Assembly (NCBI RefSeq): GCF_003572205.1
Contig: NZ_QXNY01000003.1
Location: forward strand, 186,001 to 250,000
Reading direction: 5' to 3'
Source of the DNA: Algihabitans albus
GTDB lineage: Bacteria; Pseudomonadota; Alphaproteobacteria; Kiloniellales; DSM-21159
DNA length: 64,000 nucleotides
A model generated the notes under the pieces. The model ran no database searches, was not told the DNA's origin, and saw nothing but the letters and a program-made list of their open reading frames with translations. Positions 26,410 through 35,169 of the stretch are shown here, piece by piece; the first letter of the stretch is position 1, and each line of letters opens with the position of its first letter. The position numbers and the translations under genes were made by a program.

Positions 26410-27384
26410 CTACTGGGCCGCGCCGCGCGAGAGAGACAGCCCGCAGGTTGCAAAGGCCGCCCGCGTTGCCGCTTTCTCATCTTCGGTCAGATCCAGCATA
26501 GGCCGCCGCACGCCGCCGCCGGTCTGCCCGAGCAGCTCTTGCCAGTACTTCTGATGTGCCTGTGGTTTGCCACCCGGACGAGTCTGCTTCAGCGCCCGTC
26601 GCACGGGGTCGAGGCTGTTCCGTACCCGACGCGCTTCTTCCGCCTTGCCGGCGAAGGCCAGGTCCGTGTAGTCGCGCATACGCCGGTCGGTCGGCGTCTG
26701 CAGGAGATACGGCGGCGACGAACAAAGGTAGAGTTGCCAATTCAGCTCCAGAATATTGTCCAACCACTCCTCCTCCGAGGCCGTGCTGACAAGCAGGCGG
26801 TCACCGGCGATACGGGTCAGCTCAACATACATTTCGCGCGGCACGCTGTATTTGATCGCCACCACGTTGGGCAGCTCGGCGATGCGCGCGCAGAGCTCCG
26901 GACTCATGAGGTAGCCGCTGTCCGGATGACTCCAGAGGGCGATCCCGATATCCACCGCTTCGCTGATCCTGCGGTAGTAGGCGAGCAACACGTCGTCCCG
27001 TTCGTTGACGAAATGCAGTACCGGTGCGTGAACCACGATGTAGTCGGCCCCGACAGCCTGGGCGTGCTGTGCAAGATGCAGCACCGTGTCGAGATTCTGG
27101 TCGCTGCAGGACATGATCGTCCCGGCGCCGGTTCCGCGAGTCGCCTCCACGGCAATCTCAAAAGCGCGCTTGCGCTCGGCCAAACTCATGGAGAAGAACT
27201 CGCCCTGCTTGCCGGCAATGAAGAGACCGTCGATGCCGAGCGCGTCGATCCAATGAGCGATGTTACTGCGGAACCCTTCGTCATCGAGGCTCAGGTCCGA
27301 TTTGAAGGGCTGCAGTGCAGCCGCCCAGATCCCTTTCATATGCGTGAAAGCATGGTCCTTGGCTTGGTGACGCCGGTACTTCAT
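26410..27384 (-). CDS. Dihydrodipicolinate synthase (DHDPS) family aldolase/lyase
   Basis: A 324-residue TIM-barrel enzyme of the DHDPS/N-acetylneuraminate lyase superfamily. The Schiff-base Lys is in VAIKYSVP. The usual GTTGE loop reads GKQGEFF, and the conserved Tyr of YNxP is replaced by Trp (LWSHP). It is therefore not a lysine-pathway DHDPS and more likely a catabolic aldolase or hydratase for a pyruvate-type intermediate. ATG 27384 overlaps the preceding gene's stop by four bases and has GGGAGG upstream. Exact reaction unknown. Confidence 0.82.
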   Translation of the reverse strand: MKYRRHQAKDHAFTHMKGIWAAALQPFKSDLSLDDEGFRSNIAHWIDALGIDGLFIAGKQGEFFSMSLAERKRAFEIAVEATRGTGAGTIMSCSDQNLDTVLHLAQHAQAVGADYIVVHAPVLHFVNERDDVLLAYYRRISEAVDIGIALWSHPDSGYLMSPELCARIAELPNVVAIKYSVPREMYVELTRIAGDRLLVSTASEEEWLDNILELNWQLYLCSSPPYLLQTPTDRRMRDYTDLAFAGKAEEARRVRNSLDPVRRALKQTRPGGKPQAHQKYWQELLGQTGGGVRRPMLDLTEDEKAATRAAFATCGLSLSRGAAQ

Positions 27385-29753
27385 CGACCCCGTTCCTCCC
27401 TGGGCGTATCCCTCTCGGCACTGCGCATCGCCTGCCAGACCCGCTCGGACGTCAAAGGCATGTCCAATCGACGAACACCCAGAGGTGAGAGTGCGTCGAT
27501 AACGGCATTCAGAATCGCGGGCGGCGCACCGATCGTACCTGCCTCTCCAACTCCCTTCGCTCCAAGCGTGTTGGACGGCGACGGCGTCGTCATGCGCGCC
27601 AGGTCGAACGACGGCATGTCGCTTGCGCGGGGCAATGCGTAGTCCATCAAAGACCCGCTGAGCAGCTGACCATCCGAATCGTAGCAGACACGCTCCAGCA
27701 AAGCCTCACCGATACCCTGCGCTATCCCGCCGGCAATTTGCCCATCGACCAGAAGGGGGTTCACCACTGTCCCGGCATCGTCGAGATACCAAAGGCGCTC
27801 CGGAGAGACGCAGCCTGTATCCCGGTCGACGGAAACCAGGGCCAAGCAGCAGCCGGCCCCCCAAGCCTCGGCGTCGGCCGTGTAGACGCAGTCAGCCACA
27901 AGCGGCTCGTCGAGTTCGGCAGCAATCTCGTCCCAGCCGATGGGACGCCGCACACCGGTCTCGGCGGTGAATCCGGCGGACCCGAAGGTCACGCTGTCCG
28001 GCGCCGCATTGAGCAATCGAGCGGCCAACGGCCGGGCGCGCGCGATCAGTCTGCGACCCGCCTGCTGCACGGCGCTCCCGCCAATCGCGGTGCTGCGACT
28101 GGCCAGGGCGCCGATTCCCTCTGGTGCTGTCCGGGTATCGCCGAAGACGACGCGCACGGCATCGGGCGACACCGCGAGTTCACGGGCCAGAATCTGCGCA
28201 TAGGCCGTCTGCCGGCCCTGTCCCTGTGCGCTGGAGCCCGACGCGACGCTCAGGCCGCCTTTCAGGTCCAGCGTAACGGCAGCGCTCTCCCAGCCTTGGC
28301 CGCAAGGCTCGACGTAGAGGCCGAGGCCGAGGCCAACCAGCTCGCCACGAGCCCGGCGCACCTGCCGCCGGTTCAGAAGGCATCGATAGCCGGCTTGTGC
28401 CAGGGCACGGTCGAGCAGCTCGGGAAAATCACCCCCATCCAACCTTGCCCCACCCGGTCGCACGACCGGCAAGTCATGCGGCTTCAGGAGGTTGCGGCGC
28501 CGCAGATCGGCCGGATCCTGTCCCAGCGCAAAGGCGCCCTCATCCAGAAGCCGCTCGAGCAAGAGCGCCGCCTCTGGCCGTCCAGCGCCTCGATAGATCC
28601 CGACAGGTGCTGTGTTGGAGACCACTGCGCGCACACGCACCTCCAGCGCCTCGATGGCGTAGGGACCCGGCAGAATGCGCGCCGCATTCCAAGCCGGAAC
28701 GGCAGCGCTATAGGTCATCCAGCAGCCGAGCGGAAATAGGAGATCGGCGGTCAAGCCCAGGATACGGCCGCTCGCGTCGAAGGCCATACGCCCCCGCGTG
28801 CTGGCGCCGCGGCCATGGGACGCCGCGGCCAAGTCCTCTCCTCGTTCGGCTGACCAGCGCACGGATCGGCCCAGCGTCCGCGCCGCATAGGCGACGACCA
28901 CATCCTCCGGGTAGATCGAGGCCTTCATACCAAATGCGCCGCCGACGTCGGGGGAAACGGCATGCACCCGACCGCTCTCGAGGCCGAGAATGCGTGCCAG
29001 GTCCGCCCGCGCCCGATGCGGCGTCTGACTGCCGGTACAAAAAATCAGGCATTCGGTCGCCGCGTCCCAGCGGGCCAGTGTGGCGCGATTCTCCAGAGGC
29101 GAGGGCGCCACTTTCGGATGTTGCAGCTCGACATCGACGACGCTGTGAGCCATCGCGAAGGCGTCTTCCGGCTTACCGCTGCGCCACTGTCGGTCGATCG
29201 CAACATTCGACTCCATTCCAGCGAACAGAGGACCGGCATCCAAAGCAGCGAGCAGATCGCTGACCGGCTCGAGCGGCTCGAAGTCCACCTCGATCAGTTC
29301 AGCGGCGGACTGCGCCAGGTCTTCGGTTTCCGCGACAACGGCGGCAAACGCGTGCCCGACGGCATGCACCTCGTCGATGGCCAGCGGATGCACGGCCGGA
29401 ACCGCCATCGGCCCCAGCACGGGGTTGGTCTCGAGGGGCGGCAGTCCCGTCAGATCCTCACCCGTGAGAACCGCGACGACCCCAGGCTGCGCCGCAGCGA
29501 CCCGGACATCCAGTTCGGCGATCCGCGCACGAGCCAAGGGACTGCGGGCGAAGACCAGATGCAAAGCGGTCGGTTCAGTCAAGTCGGCGACATAGCAGCC
29601 GCCGCCGGTTACCAAACGGACATCTTCGACCCGGCACAGAGGCACACCGAAACCACCGGCCGCCAGAGCGTTCCGGTCGGAAGCCGGGTCGGGATCAGAA
29701 GGATGATCGGACAACCGATCCGAAGGAGAGCGCTTCTGCGCAAACGAAGTCAT
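27381..29753 (-). CDS. Xanthine dehydrogenase/CO dehydrogenase-family molybdopterin subunit
   Basis: A 790-residue molybdenum hydroxylase large subunit (CoxL/XdhB type). Cofactor motifs are intact: GGAFGMK, YRGAGRPEA, SSAQGQGRQTAYAQ and the catalytic Glu in KGVGEAGTIG. These enzymes hydroxylate aromatic or N-heterocyclic carbons using water. Normal enzymes need FAD and 2Fe-2S partner subunits, and none is encoded in this operon or elsewhere in the window. ATG 29753 has no clear ribosome site. It is the first gene after LysR, with a likely LysR operator upstream. Confidence 0.88.
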   Translation of the reverse strand: MTSFAQKRSPSDRLSDHPSDPDPASDRNALAAGGFGVPLCRVEDVRLVTGGGCYVADLTEPTALHLVFARSPLARARIAELDVRVAAAQPGVVAVLTGEDLTGLPPLETNPVLGPMAVPAVHPLAIDEVHAVGHAFAAVVAETEDLAQSAAELIEVDFEPLEPVSDLLAALDAGPLFAGMESNVAIDRQWRSGKPEDAFAMAHSVVDVELQHPKVAPSPLENRATLARWDAATECLIFCTGSQTPHRARADLARILGLESGRVHAVSPDVGGAFGMKASIYPEDVVVAYAARTLGRSVRWSAERGEDLAAASHGRGASTRGRMAFDASGRILGLTADLLFPLGCWMTYSAAVPAWNAARILPGPYAIEALEVRVRAVVSNTAPVGIYRGAGRPEAALLLERLLDEGAFALGQDPADLRRRNLLKPHDLPVVRPGGARLDGGDFPELLDRALAQAGYRCLLNRRQVRRARGELVGLGLGLYVEPCGQGWESAAVTLDLKGGLSVASGSSAQGQGRQTAYAQILARELAVSPDAVRVVFGDTRTAPEGIGALASRSTAIGGSAVQQAGRRLIARARPLAARLLNAAPDSVTFGSAGFTAETGVRRPIGWDEIAAELDEPLVADCVYTADAEAWGAGCCLALVSVDRDTGCVSPERLWYLDDAGTVVNPLLVDGQIAGGIAQGIGEALLERVCYDSDGQLLSGSLMDYALPRASDMPSFDLARMTTPSPSNTLGAKGVGEAGTIGAPPAILNAVIDALSPLGVRRLDMPLTSERVWQAMRSAERDTPREERGR

Positions 29754-29810
29754 CGGAGCGAGTGTGCGGCCTGTCGCCTAGGTCGACAAATAGCGATCAG
29801 GGAATTTGAT

Positions 29811-29825
29811 ATAACCAACAGTTAT
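29811..29825. promoter_or_regulatory. Putative LysR-type operator (T-N11-A palindrome)
   Basis: ATAAC-CAACA-GTTAT is a perfect 5-5-5 inverted repeat fitting the T-N11-A consensus of LysR regulators. It overlaps the stop codon of the LysR gene and lies about 60 bases upstream of the molybdenum hydroxylase start. It therefore likely controls the catabolic operon. Confidence 0.55.
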
Positions 29826-30757
29826 GGCTGAAGGGTATGGCCGACATCCCTCAGTGTTTGAAGGAAAAGCTCCGCAGCGGGCGAAAGCTGGCTGCCTTTA
29901 AGGATCGAGACGCCAACGGGTCCGAGGGTCTGGCTCAGGCGGATCGGCAACGCAACCAGCCGGCCGCTTTCCAGTTCGTCGGCGGCGATACCTTCGGGCC
30001 AGGCACCCAGCAGATCGCTCTCGCGGAGCAAGCGGCGATTCGTCGGCAGAGACAGGGACTGCACGACCGCAACCGGCGGTTCGAGTCCGACATCGAAAAA
30101 AGCCTTCTCCAGTTGGCGGCGCAGAGTCGTTTCCGGCGGCGGCAGGATCCATTCGGCACGCTGAAGATCGGCGAGAGTCGTCGTCTCGCAAGCGAGCAGC
30201 GGATGGTCGGGTCGCGCGAGGATGACGATTTCCTCGGCGTAGATTTGTTCCTGGCGCACGCCGCTGCGGTGACGAACTTCGCTCAGACGCCCGATTACCA
30301 TGTCCAGATCACCGTGCAGGAGCATCGGCTGCAGCCGCTCGTTGGTCCCCTCGACCACTTCGATCACGACTTTCGGGCGTTCGCGCCTGAGCCGGGCGAT
30401 CGCACGCGGCAGCAGCCATGCGGAGGCGGCCAGCAGCGTCCCCACCACCACCCGACCGCCAGTGCCGTGGCTCAGGTCTTCCAACGCCTCGGCAGCATGC
30501 GCAAGCTGCGCCAGCACCAAGCGGGCATGTTGGACCAGGGTTCGGCCATAGATGGTCGGTTCCACACCGCGCCTGCCGCGGACAAAGAGCTCGACCCTCA
30601 AGTCCTCTTCCAGGTCGCGGATCGACTTCGTGACGGCAGGCTGGGTCAGGCCGATCACTTCGGCCGCGCGCACCATGCTGCCGGTCTCGGCGACAGCCAC
30701 AAGAAGGCGGAGCTGCCGCACGGAGATGCGCTGCAAGCTGATGAGCGAGCGAGTCAT
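29822..30757 (-). CDS. LysR-family transcriptional regulator
   Basis: A 311-residue LysR protein. The winged helix is near residues 10-70 (LRLLVAVAETGSMVRAAEVIGLTQPAVTKSIRDLEEDL, read as segments), followed by a periplasmic-binding-like effector domain. It is of the GbpR/PcaQ type often linked to aromatic catabolism. I chose ATG 30757; an in-frame TTG at 30775 would add six residues. It lies on the same strand as, and 68 bases upstream of, the catabolic operon, and is divergent from aspartate dehydrogenase. Confidence 0.9.
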   Translation of the reverse strand: MTRSLISLQRISVRQLRLLVAVAETGSMVRAAEVIGLTQPAVTKSIRDLEEDLRVELFVRGRRGVEPTIYGRTLVQHARLVLAQLAHAAEALEDLSHGTGGRVVVGTLLAASAWLLPRAIARLRRERPKVVIEVVEGTNERLQPMLLHGDLDMVIGRLSEVRHRSGVRQEQIYAEEIVILARPDHPLLACETTTLADLQRAEWILPPPETTLRRQLEKAFFDVGLEPPVAVVQSLSLPTNRRLLRESDLLGAWPEGIAADELESGRLVALPIRLSQTLGPVGVSILKGSQLSPAAELFLQTLRDVGHTLQP

Positions 30758-30867
30758 ACCGCCATGATGCGCCAATCCTCCATACGGCAGCCATGCCTAT
30801 CTGTGCCGCCCCGGAGGCTGCTAAAGAACCGAAACGTGATTGCACCGGCACGATAGAGGAAGCACGC

Positions 30868-31671
30868 ATGTTGAGACTTGCGATGATCGGCTACGGACCG
30901 ATCGCCCGGTTCACAAGCCAAAAACTCGCCGAGCGCGACGACGTCGAGATCGGCGCCGTCCTATGCAGGCCCGGACGGGAAGCTGCCGCCCTGGCGGCCT
31001 TGGGACCGAGACCCAAGGTCGGCGTGCAGGTGGCCGACCTCGATACAACCGTTTTCGATGTCGCGCTCGACTGTGCCGGACATGGAGGCTTGGCCGCACA
31101 TGGGCCGGATCTGCTGCGCGCCGGCCTCGACGTCATAACCCTGTCTGTCGGCGCGCTGGCCGATGCGCAGCTGACCGAGCGTTTGAACACGGCGGCCCGC
31201 GCCGGGAGCGCTCAGTTGGAGCTGGCATCCGGCGCGATCGGCGGTATCGACGCCTTGACCGCCGCGCGGATCGGCGGGTTGCGGGAGGTCTCTTACCGGG
31301 CCCGAAAGCCACCCGCAGGCTGGAAGGGCACGGCAGCCGAAGAGGTGTTGGATCTTGACAGCTTGGCGGAGCCGACGGAGCACTTCCGCGGTCCTGCGCG
31401 TGCGGCGGCGCTGCGCTATCCGCAGAACGCGAACGTGGCGGCCATCGTCGCCCTTGCCGGTTTGGGCTTGGACGACACCGAAGTTCGACTGATCGCGGAT
31501 CCAAGCGTCGATCGCAATCGGCACGAGATCGAGGCACGCGGTGCCTTCGGGCGACTTCAGGTCGAGCTCGAAGGCGCCCCCCTGGCAGACAACCCGAAGT
31601 CGTCTGCACTGGCCGCCATGAGCCTCGTGAGCGCCGTCGAACGGCGGCTGGCACCACTTCGCATCGGTTGA
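30868..31671 (+). CDS. nadX: Aspartate dehydrogenase
   Basis: A 267-residue NAD(P)-dependent dehydrogenase with an N-terminal Rossmann motif (MIGYGPIA) and the family segments LASGAIGGIDAL, KPPAGWKGT and RYPQNANVAA. A His in the DRNRHEIEA region fits the expected catalytic position. It would oxidise aspartate to iminoaspartate, which either feeds NadA in NAD synthesis or hydrolyses to oxaloacetate. AGAGGA precedes ATG 30868; the longer open frame upstream lacks conservation. It is divergent from LysR. Confidence 0.88.
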   Translation: MLRLAMIGYGPIARFTSQKLAERDDVEIGAVLCRPGREAAALAALGPRPKVGVQVADLDTTVFDVALDCAGHGGLAAHGPDLLRAGLDVITLSVGALADAQLTERLNTAARAGSAQLELASGAIGGIDALTAARIGGLREVSYRARKPPAGWKGTAAEEVLDLDSLAEPTEHFRGPARAAALRYPQNANVAAIVALAGLGLDDTEVRLIADPSVDRNRHEIEARGAFGRLQVELEGAPLADNPKSSALAAMSLVSAVERRLAPLRIG

Positions 31672-31797
31672 CGCCGGGCAGAGTCAGCTACGGCACCCGG
31701 AGCCGTTCGTCGAGCGGTCGCTTGTCGAGGGCCGCTCGTCGAGGGTCGGTCGCGACATCACCCGTTGTTCTCCGGCGTTCAGCCGGGAGCCAGGAGC

Positions 31798-32787
31798 TCA
31801 CCTGAGGAAGAACTGCACCGGCACGACCAGTTCGAGGCGAGCTTGTGCCAGATCGTCCGGCATCTTCGGCAAGGGCTGAGCCCGCTTGATCATCTCCGAG
31901 ACTTCCCGGTCGAGCAGTTCATAACCGGAGCTCTCCTGCAGCCGGTACTCGATCACCTGCCCGTCGCGATCCATCACGAAGTAGAGCAAGGCCGTGCCCT
32001 GTTGTCGGCGCACCTGTGCGCGCCGTGGGTATTCCTTGTGCTTCTCGAGCCAGGCCTGGAGAAGCGCCATGTAGTCCGCCTCCGCACCCGGCATGCCACC
32101 ACCGCTGGTGTCGTTCGCACTGCCGGCGTTCGGGCTGGCCTGCGTGCCCGACCGACCGTCGGCGCCCGGTGCGGTCGGCGTGAGAGCGGCCGTCTGGTCC
32201 GGTGTCTCCGCTGCGGGAGCCTGCGCGGGAGGGTTCTCCGTTACGGCCTCGGGCTGTGATTGGGCAACTTGTTGCGGCGGCGGCCTGCGCGGCGGCAGCG
32301 GCGGCGTGACAACCGTCTCGGCGACGGCTTCTTCCGGCTGAGGTTCTTCCGGCAGAGGAGGCTCGGACAACGGTTCTTCGATTGGGACGACAGGTGTCTC
32401 AGCCTCGACCGGCTCGACCTCCGGAACCTCGGCAACGAGAGCCTCGACAGGTTCCGCCACCTCCGGCTCGATCGCTTGAGGCACCTCCAGAGGCTCGACT
32501 TCAGGCCGAACGGGATCGGGCGGAACGGCCGTCACCTCGGTCGGTGCCGGGTCTTGCGCGGCCTCGGCCGGCGCCACCGCCTCGGCTTCCTCGGCGTCCG
32601 GCGTCTCTGCGGCGGGTCCTCCCGGTGCGCCACCGGCAGGACCTAAAGAGATCTCGATACCGCCGATGCCAGCCTGCTGGGCGCCGCTCTCCGGCGCCTG
32701 CCACAGCACGGCGATGCCGATGCCAAGATGCAAGAGCAAGGCGACGCCGAAAGCCGTCAGCCAATGCCGTGTGGCGATCCGTATCAT
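31798..32787 (-). CDS. tonB: TonB energy transducer
   Basis: A 329-residue TonB. One N-terminal helix (HWLTAFGVALLLHLGIGIAV) with the conserved His is followed by about 190 residues rich in Pro, Glu and Val that span the periplasm. The C-terminal TonB domain contains YPRRAQVRRQQGTALLYFV and SSGYELLDREVSEMIKRA. The start at 32787 overlaps the preceding exbD stop by four bases. It energises the outer-membrane receptor encoded at 36811. Confidence 0.93.
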   Translation of the reverse strand: MIRIATRHWLTAFGVALLLHLGIGIAVLWQAPESGAQQAGIGGIEISLGPAGGAPGGPAAETPDAEEAEAVAPAEAAQDPAPTEVTAVPPDPVRPEVEPLEVPQAIEPEVAEPVEALVAEVPEVEPVEAETPVVPIEEPLSEPPLPEEPQPEEAVAETVVTPPLPPRRPPPQQVAQSQPEAVTENPPAQAPAAETPDQTAALTPTAPGADGRSGTQASPNAGSANDTSGGGMPGAEADYMALLQAWLEKHKEYPRRAQVRRQQGTALLYFVMDRDGQVIEYRLQESSGYELLDREVSEMIKRAQPLPKMPDDLAQARLELVVPVQFFLR

Positions 32788-33242
32788 CCGCTCTCCCCGT
32801 CGGTGGGAGTGCCGGCGGAAGACCCCGGCTGAGGCAAGGTCAGCAAGGTGAGGCGCTCGACGCCAGCCGCGCGCAGCAATTCCATGACGGCGACAACCTG
32901 GGTTGCCTCGGCTCCGCCATCAGCCTTCAGCCGAATGCTCGGCGCTTCGCCGTTCGACAGGCGCTCCGCCACCGCTGTCCTGAAATCAGCCTCAGACAGC
33001 ATCTCGCCGTCCAGGGCAAGGCGACCGTCCACCCCGATCAGGACCAACAGGTCCTGCGTCCCGGCTGACCCTTCGCTGCTCGACTGCGGCGGTGCGATTT
33101 CGAAGGGATCGGAGGCGGCGAGCTGGCCCGCAAGCATGAAGAAGATCAGCAGCAAAAAGACGACGTTGACCAACGGCAGAATCCGTTCATCGTCGCTCTT
33201 CGCGCGGTGAGACTGAAGATGCTGGGACGTCTGGAACCGCAT
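32784..33242 (-). CDS. exbD: ExbD-family protein lacking the proton-carrying Asp (ExbD1)
   Basis: A 152-residue ExbD with one helix (residues ~27-46) and a periplasmic domain. The helix reads LPLVNVVFLLLIFFML, so the essential Asp of the family (PLIDV in the two neighbouring ExbDs) is Asn here. Its periplasmic part closely resembles the ExbD at 34622-35059 (shared IRLKADG/VRLKADG and AGVERLxLLTLP), which suggests duplication followed by loss of the Asp. ATG 33242 has GAGG six bases upstream. It may form heterodimers with an Asp-containing ExbD. Confidence 0.9.
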   Translation of the reverse strand: MRFQTSQHLQSHRAKSDDERILPLVNVVFLLLIFFMLAGQLAASDPFEIAPPQSSSEGSAGTQDLLVLIGVDGRLALDGEMLSEADFRTAVAERLSNGEAPSIRLKADGGAEATQVVAVMELLRAAGVERLTLLTLPQPGSSAGTPTDGESG

Positions 33243-33250
33243 GGTTGGCC

Positions 33251-33682
33251 TCAATTCGCCCCATCGCGAACCAGCGACAGCTCAGAGACGCCAGCCGCCG
33301 TCAGCCGGTCGAGCACGGCCACTGCTTCCTGCAGCGCCACGCCGGACGCCGGTCTCACGAGCACCCGCTGGTCGGGCGTGGTCTCGATCCGCGCGGCAAC
33401 GCGGGTCGCGAGTCCATCGAGAGACACCGTTTCCCCCGACAAGCGAAGGCCGTCGGACCGCACCTCGACCAGCAGCGCTCCCTCGACCGAAGCGCCGGCG
33501 GCCGCCTGCGCCGGCGCGTTCAGTTCGATCGCGCGCCAGTCCAGAAAGCTGGATGCCAGCATGAAGAAAATCAGCAGAATGAAGACCACATCGATCAACG
33601 GCGTCAGGCTGATCAGCGCGCGCCGCCGTGAGGCCCTACTCGCCAGCCGCGGCGGGGACGGGGCGGAAGCCTGCGCCTGCAT
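33251..33682 (-). CDS. exbD: ExbD proton-channel subunit (ExbD2)
   Basis: A 143-residue ExbD with the canonical SLTPLIDVVFILLIFFML helix, Asp included, and a periplasmic domain ending SELSLVRDG. It works with ExbB to pass proton-motive force to TonB. ATG 33682 has GAGG nine bases upstream. It overlaps exbB by 47 bases in a different frame and is followed after 8 bases by exbD1. Confidence 0.92.
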   Translation of the reverse strand: MQAQASAPSPPRLASRASRRRALISLTPLIDVVFILLIFFMLASSFLDWRAIELNAPAQAAAGASVEGALLVEVRSDGLRLSGETVSLDGLATRVAARIETTPDQRVLVRPASGVALQEAVAVLDRLTAAGVSELSLVRDGAN

Positions 33683-34466
33683 GGTTCCGGTCCTCCTCGG
33701 TTTCCGCAGACAGGTCGTCCGTAAAGACACAGGTCACGGTACTGTCCATTTCATGCGCCAGACGATCGACCCTGCGCTCCAGCCAGTTCAGCAAAGCGAC
33801 GACGGGGATCGCGACCGCCAAGCCGACGGCAGTCGTCAGCAGCGCCTCCCAGATGCCGCCGGACAGAATCGCCGGATTGACCTGATTGCCCGCCGCCTCA
33901 AGCTGGCGGAAGGCCTCGATCATACCCAGCACGGTGCCGAACAGCCCAAGCAGCGGCGCCAGCGAGGCAATGACCTCCAGCGGACGGAACCAACTCCGCA
34001 GCGCCTCCAGGACATCGGTTCCATACCGCAGCACCTCTTCCCGTACCCTTGCCTCGGGCAAGCCTCGACGCTGACCGCGCAGCGCGCGAGCGAGAGCCTG
34101 AGCAACCGGATTCCGAGAGCTGTCCGCCAAGGCCAGCGCTTCGCCGGTTCGCCCGGTCCGCCAGAGCCAGAGCGACTCTTGCGCCGTCCGGCCGTCGCCC
34201 AGACGCGCGGCCCGGAACTGCCAGAGTTTGACGAAAACGATGGCCAGGGAGACCACCGACATAACCGCCAGGATCGCGACCACCGGACCACCGGCTTGAA
34301 ACAGCGCCAAGCCCTGATCGACGAGTCCCGTCGGACCTGCCGGATCGACGAGGGTTCCGTCAGCGTTCAAGGCCGGCGCGTCTAGCCCGGCGGCGCTCAA
34401 CTCTTCAATACCGCTGCTGCTCCCGTCGGACTCCGCCGCGTTCGCAGCTTCGGTTTGCTCGCTCAT
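33636..34466 (-). CDS. exbB: ExbB/TolQ-family proton channel protein
   Basis: A 276-residue MotA/TolQ/ExbB protein with a polar N-terminal extension of about 50 residues. Three helices follow: GGPVVAILAVMSVVSLAIVFVKLW, then SLAPLLGLFGTVLGMIEAF and ALLTTAVGLAVAIPVVALLNWL, which carry the pore-lining Thr residues. ATG 34466 is preceded by a GAGG-containing stretch. A Fur-like palindrome lies upstream (34534-34552), giving the exbB-exbD2-exbD1-tonB unit its own promoter. Confidence 0.92.
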   Translation of the reverse strand: MSEQTEAANAAESDGSSSGIEELSAAGLDAPALNADGTLVDPAGPTGLVDQGLALFQAGGPVVAILAVMSVVSLAIVFVKLWQFRAARLGDGRTAQESLWLWRTGRTGEALALADSSRNPVAQALARALRGQRRGLPEARVREEVLRYGTDVLEALRSWFRPLEVIASLAPLLGLFGTVLGMIEAFRQLEAAGNQVNPAILSGGIWEALLTTAVGLAVAIPVVALLNWLERRVDRLAHEMDSTVTCVFTDDLSAETEEDRNHAGAGFRPVPAAAGE

Positions 34467-34533
34467 ATCCACCGATCCTCAATCAAACCCTGCCTGATTT
34501 CGACAACCGAACGACTGCCGATGCTGCTCATGT

Positions 34534-34552
34534 CACTGAGAATGAGTGTCAG
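34534..34552. promoter_or_regulatory. Fur-like box upstream of exbB
   Basis: ACTGAGAATGAGTGTCAGT is an imperfect palindrome with ACTGA/TCAGT ends and a GAGAATGAG core resembling Fur boxes. It sits about 70 bases before the exbB start. Confidence 0.45.
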
Positions 34553-34621
34553 TTTCAGCACGAAGCGCCGTTGCATTCAACCCTGATCGCACTTTCCGGA
34601 CATACCCGCTCATCGGGGGAC

Positions 34622-35059
34622 TCAATGCTCCGCAGGGAGCGTCAGCAGAACCAAACGCTCCACACCCGCATTCTCGAGGAGGCGCAACACGGCGATCACG
34701 CGGTTGGCGTCACTTCGACCGTCAGCCTTGAGCCTAACCGACAGCTCCTCGCGGCCAGCCATACGCTGCGCAATCCGACCTTCCAAGACATCATCGCTCA
34801 TAACTTCACCTTCGAAAGCCAGGCGCCCGTCCGCCCCCAGCAGCACGAGGATTGGCTGTGCCTCAGGCGCACGCTCGCTCGAGGAGTTCGGGGGCGTGAT
34901 CGCCAGGGCGTCGGGCGTGGTGAGACGGCCGACCAGCATGAAAAAAATGAGCACCACGAAAATCACATCGATGAGGGGCGTAAGGCTGATCGCAACCCCT
35001 CGGCGCTGACGTTTGCGCAAGGCTGAAACCGCCGACGTACTGGGAAAAAGTGGCGCCAT
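34622..35059 (-). CDS. exbD: ExbD proton-channel subunit (ExbD3)
   Basis: A 145-residue ExbD with the normal SLTPLIDVIFVVLIFFML helix and a periplasmic domain closely related to ExbD1. ATG 35059. It is separated from exbB by 155 bases containing a Fur-like box. It is preceded by a strong Fur-type palindrome at 35151-35169, so it can be expressed independently under low iron. Confidence 0.92.
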   Translation of the reverse strand: MAPLFPSTSAVSALRKRQRRGVAISLTPLIDVIFVVLIFFMLVGRLTTPDALAITPPNSSSERAPEAQPILVLLGADGRLAFEGEVMSDDVLEGRIAQRMAGREELSVRLKADGRSDANRVIAVLRLLENAGVERLVLLTLPAEH

Positions 35060-35150
35060 AGGGTCTCCAGAGTTCGGAACCGAACCTTCAGCGAAGGCGC
35101 TCGACCGACGCTGGCATCATTTGCGCGCCAATATAGGCCACCTTATCGCA

Positions 35151-35169
35151 AATGAGTATCATTCTCATT
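35151..35169. promoter_or_regulatory. Fur box between exbD3 and the secreted hydrolase
   Basis: AATGAGTATCATTCTCATT matches its own reverse complement at 16 of 19 positions and resembles the classical 19-bp Fur consensus. It lies in the divergent promoter region, about 90 bases before each flanking gene, so it can serve both directions. Confidence 0.75.

Noticed and set aside
26410-27384. Biosynthetic 4-hydroxy-tetrahydrodipicolinate synthase (dapA)
   Set aside because: Active-site Tyr and Thr-Thr are not conserved and the operon context is catabolic.
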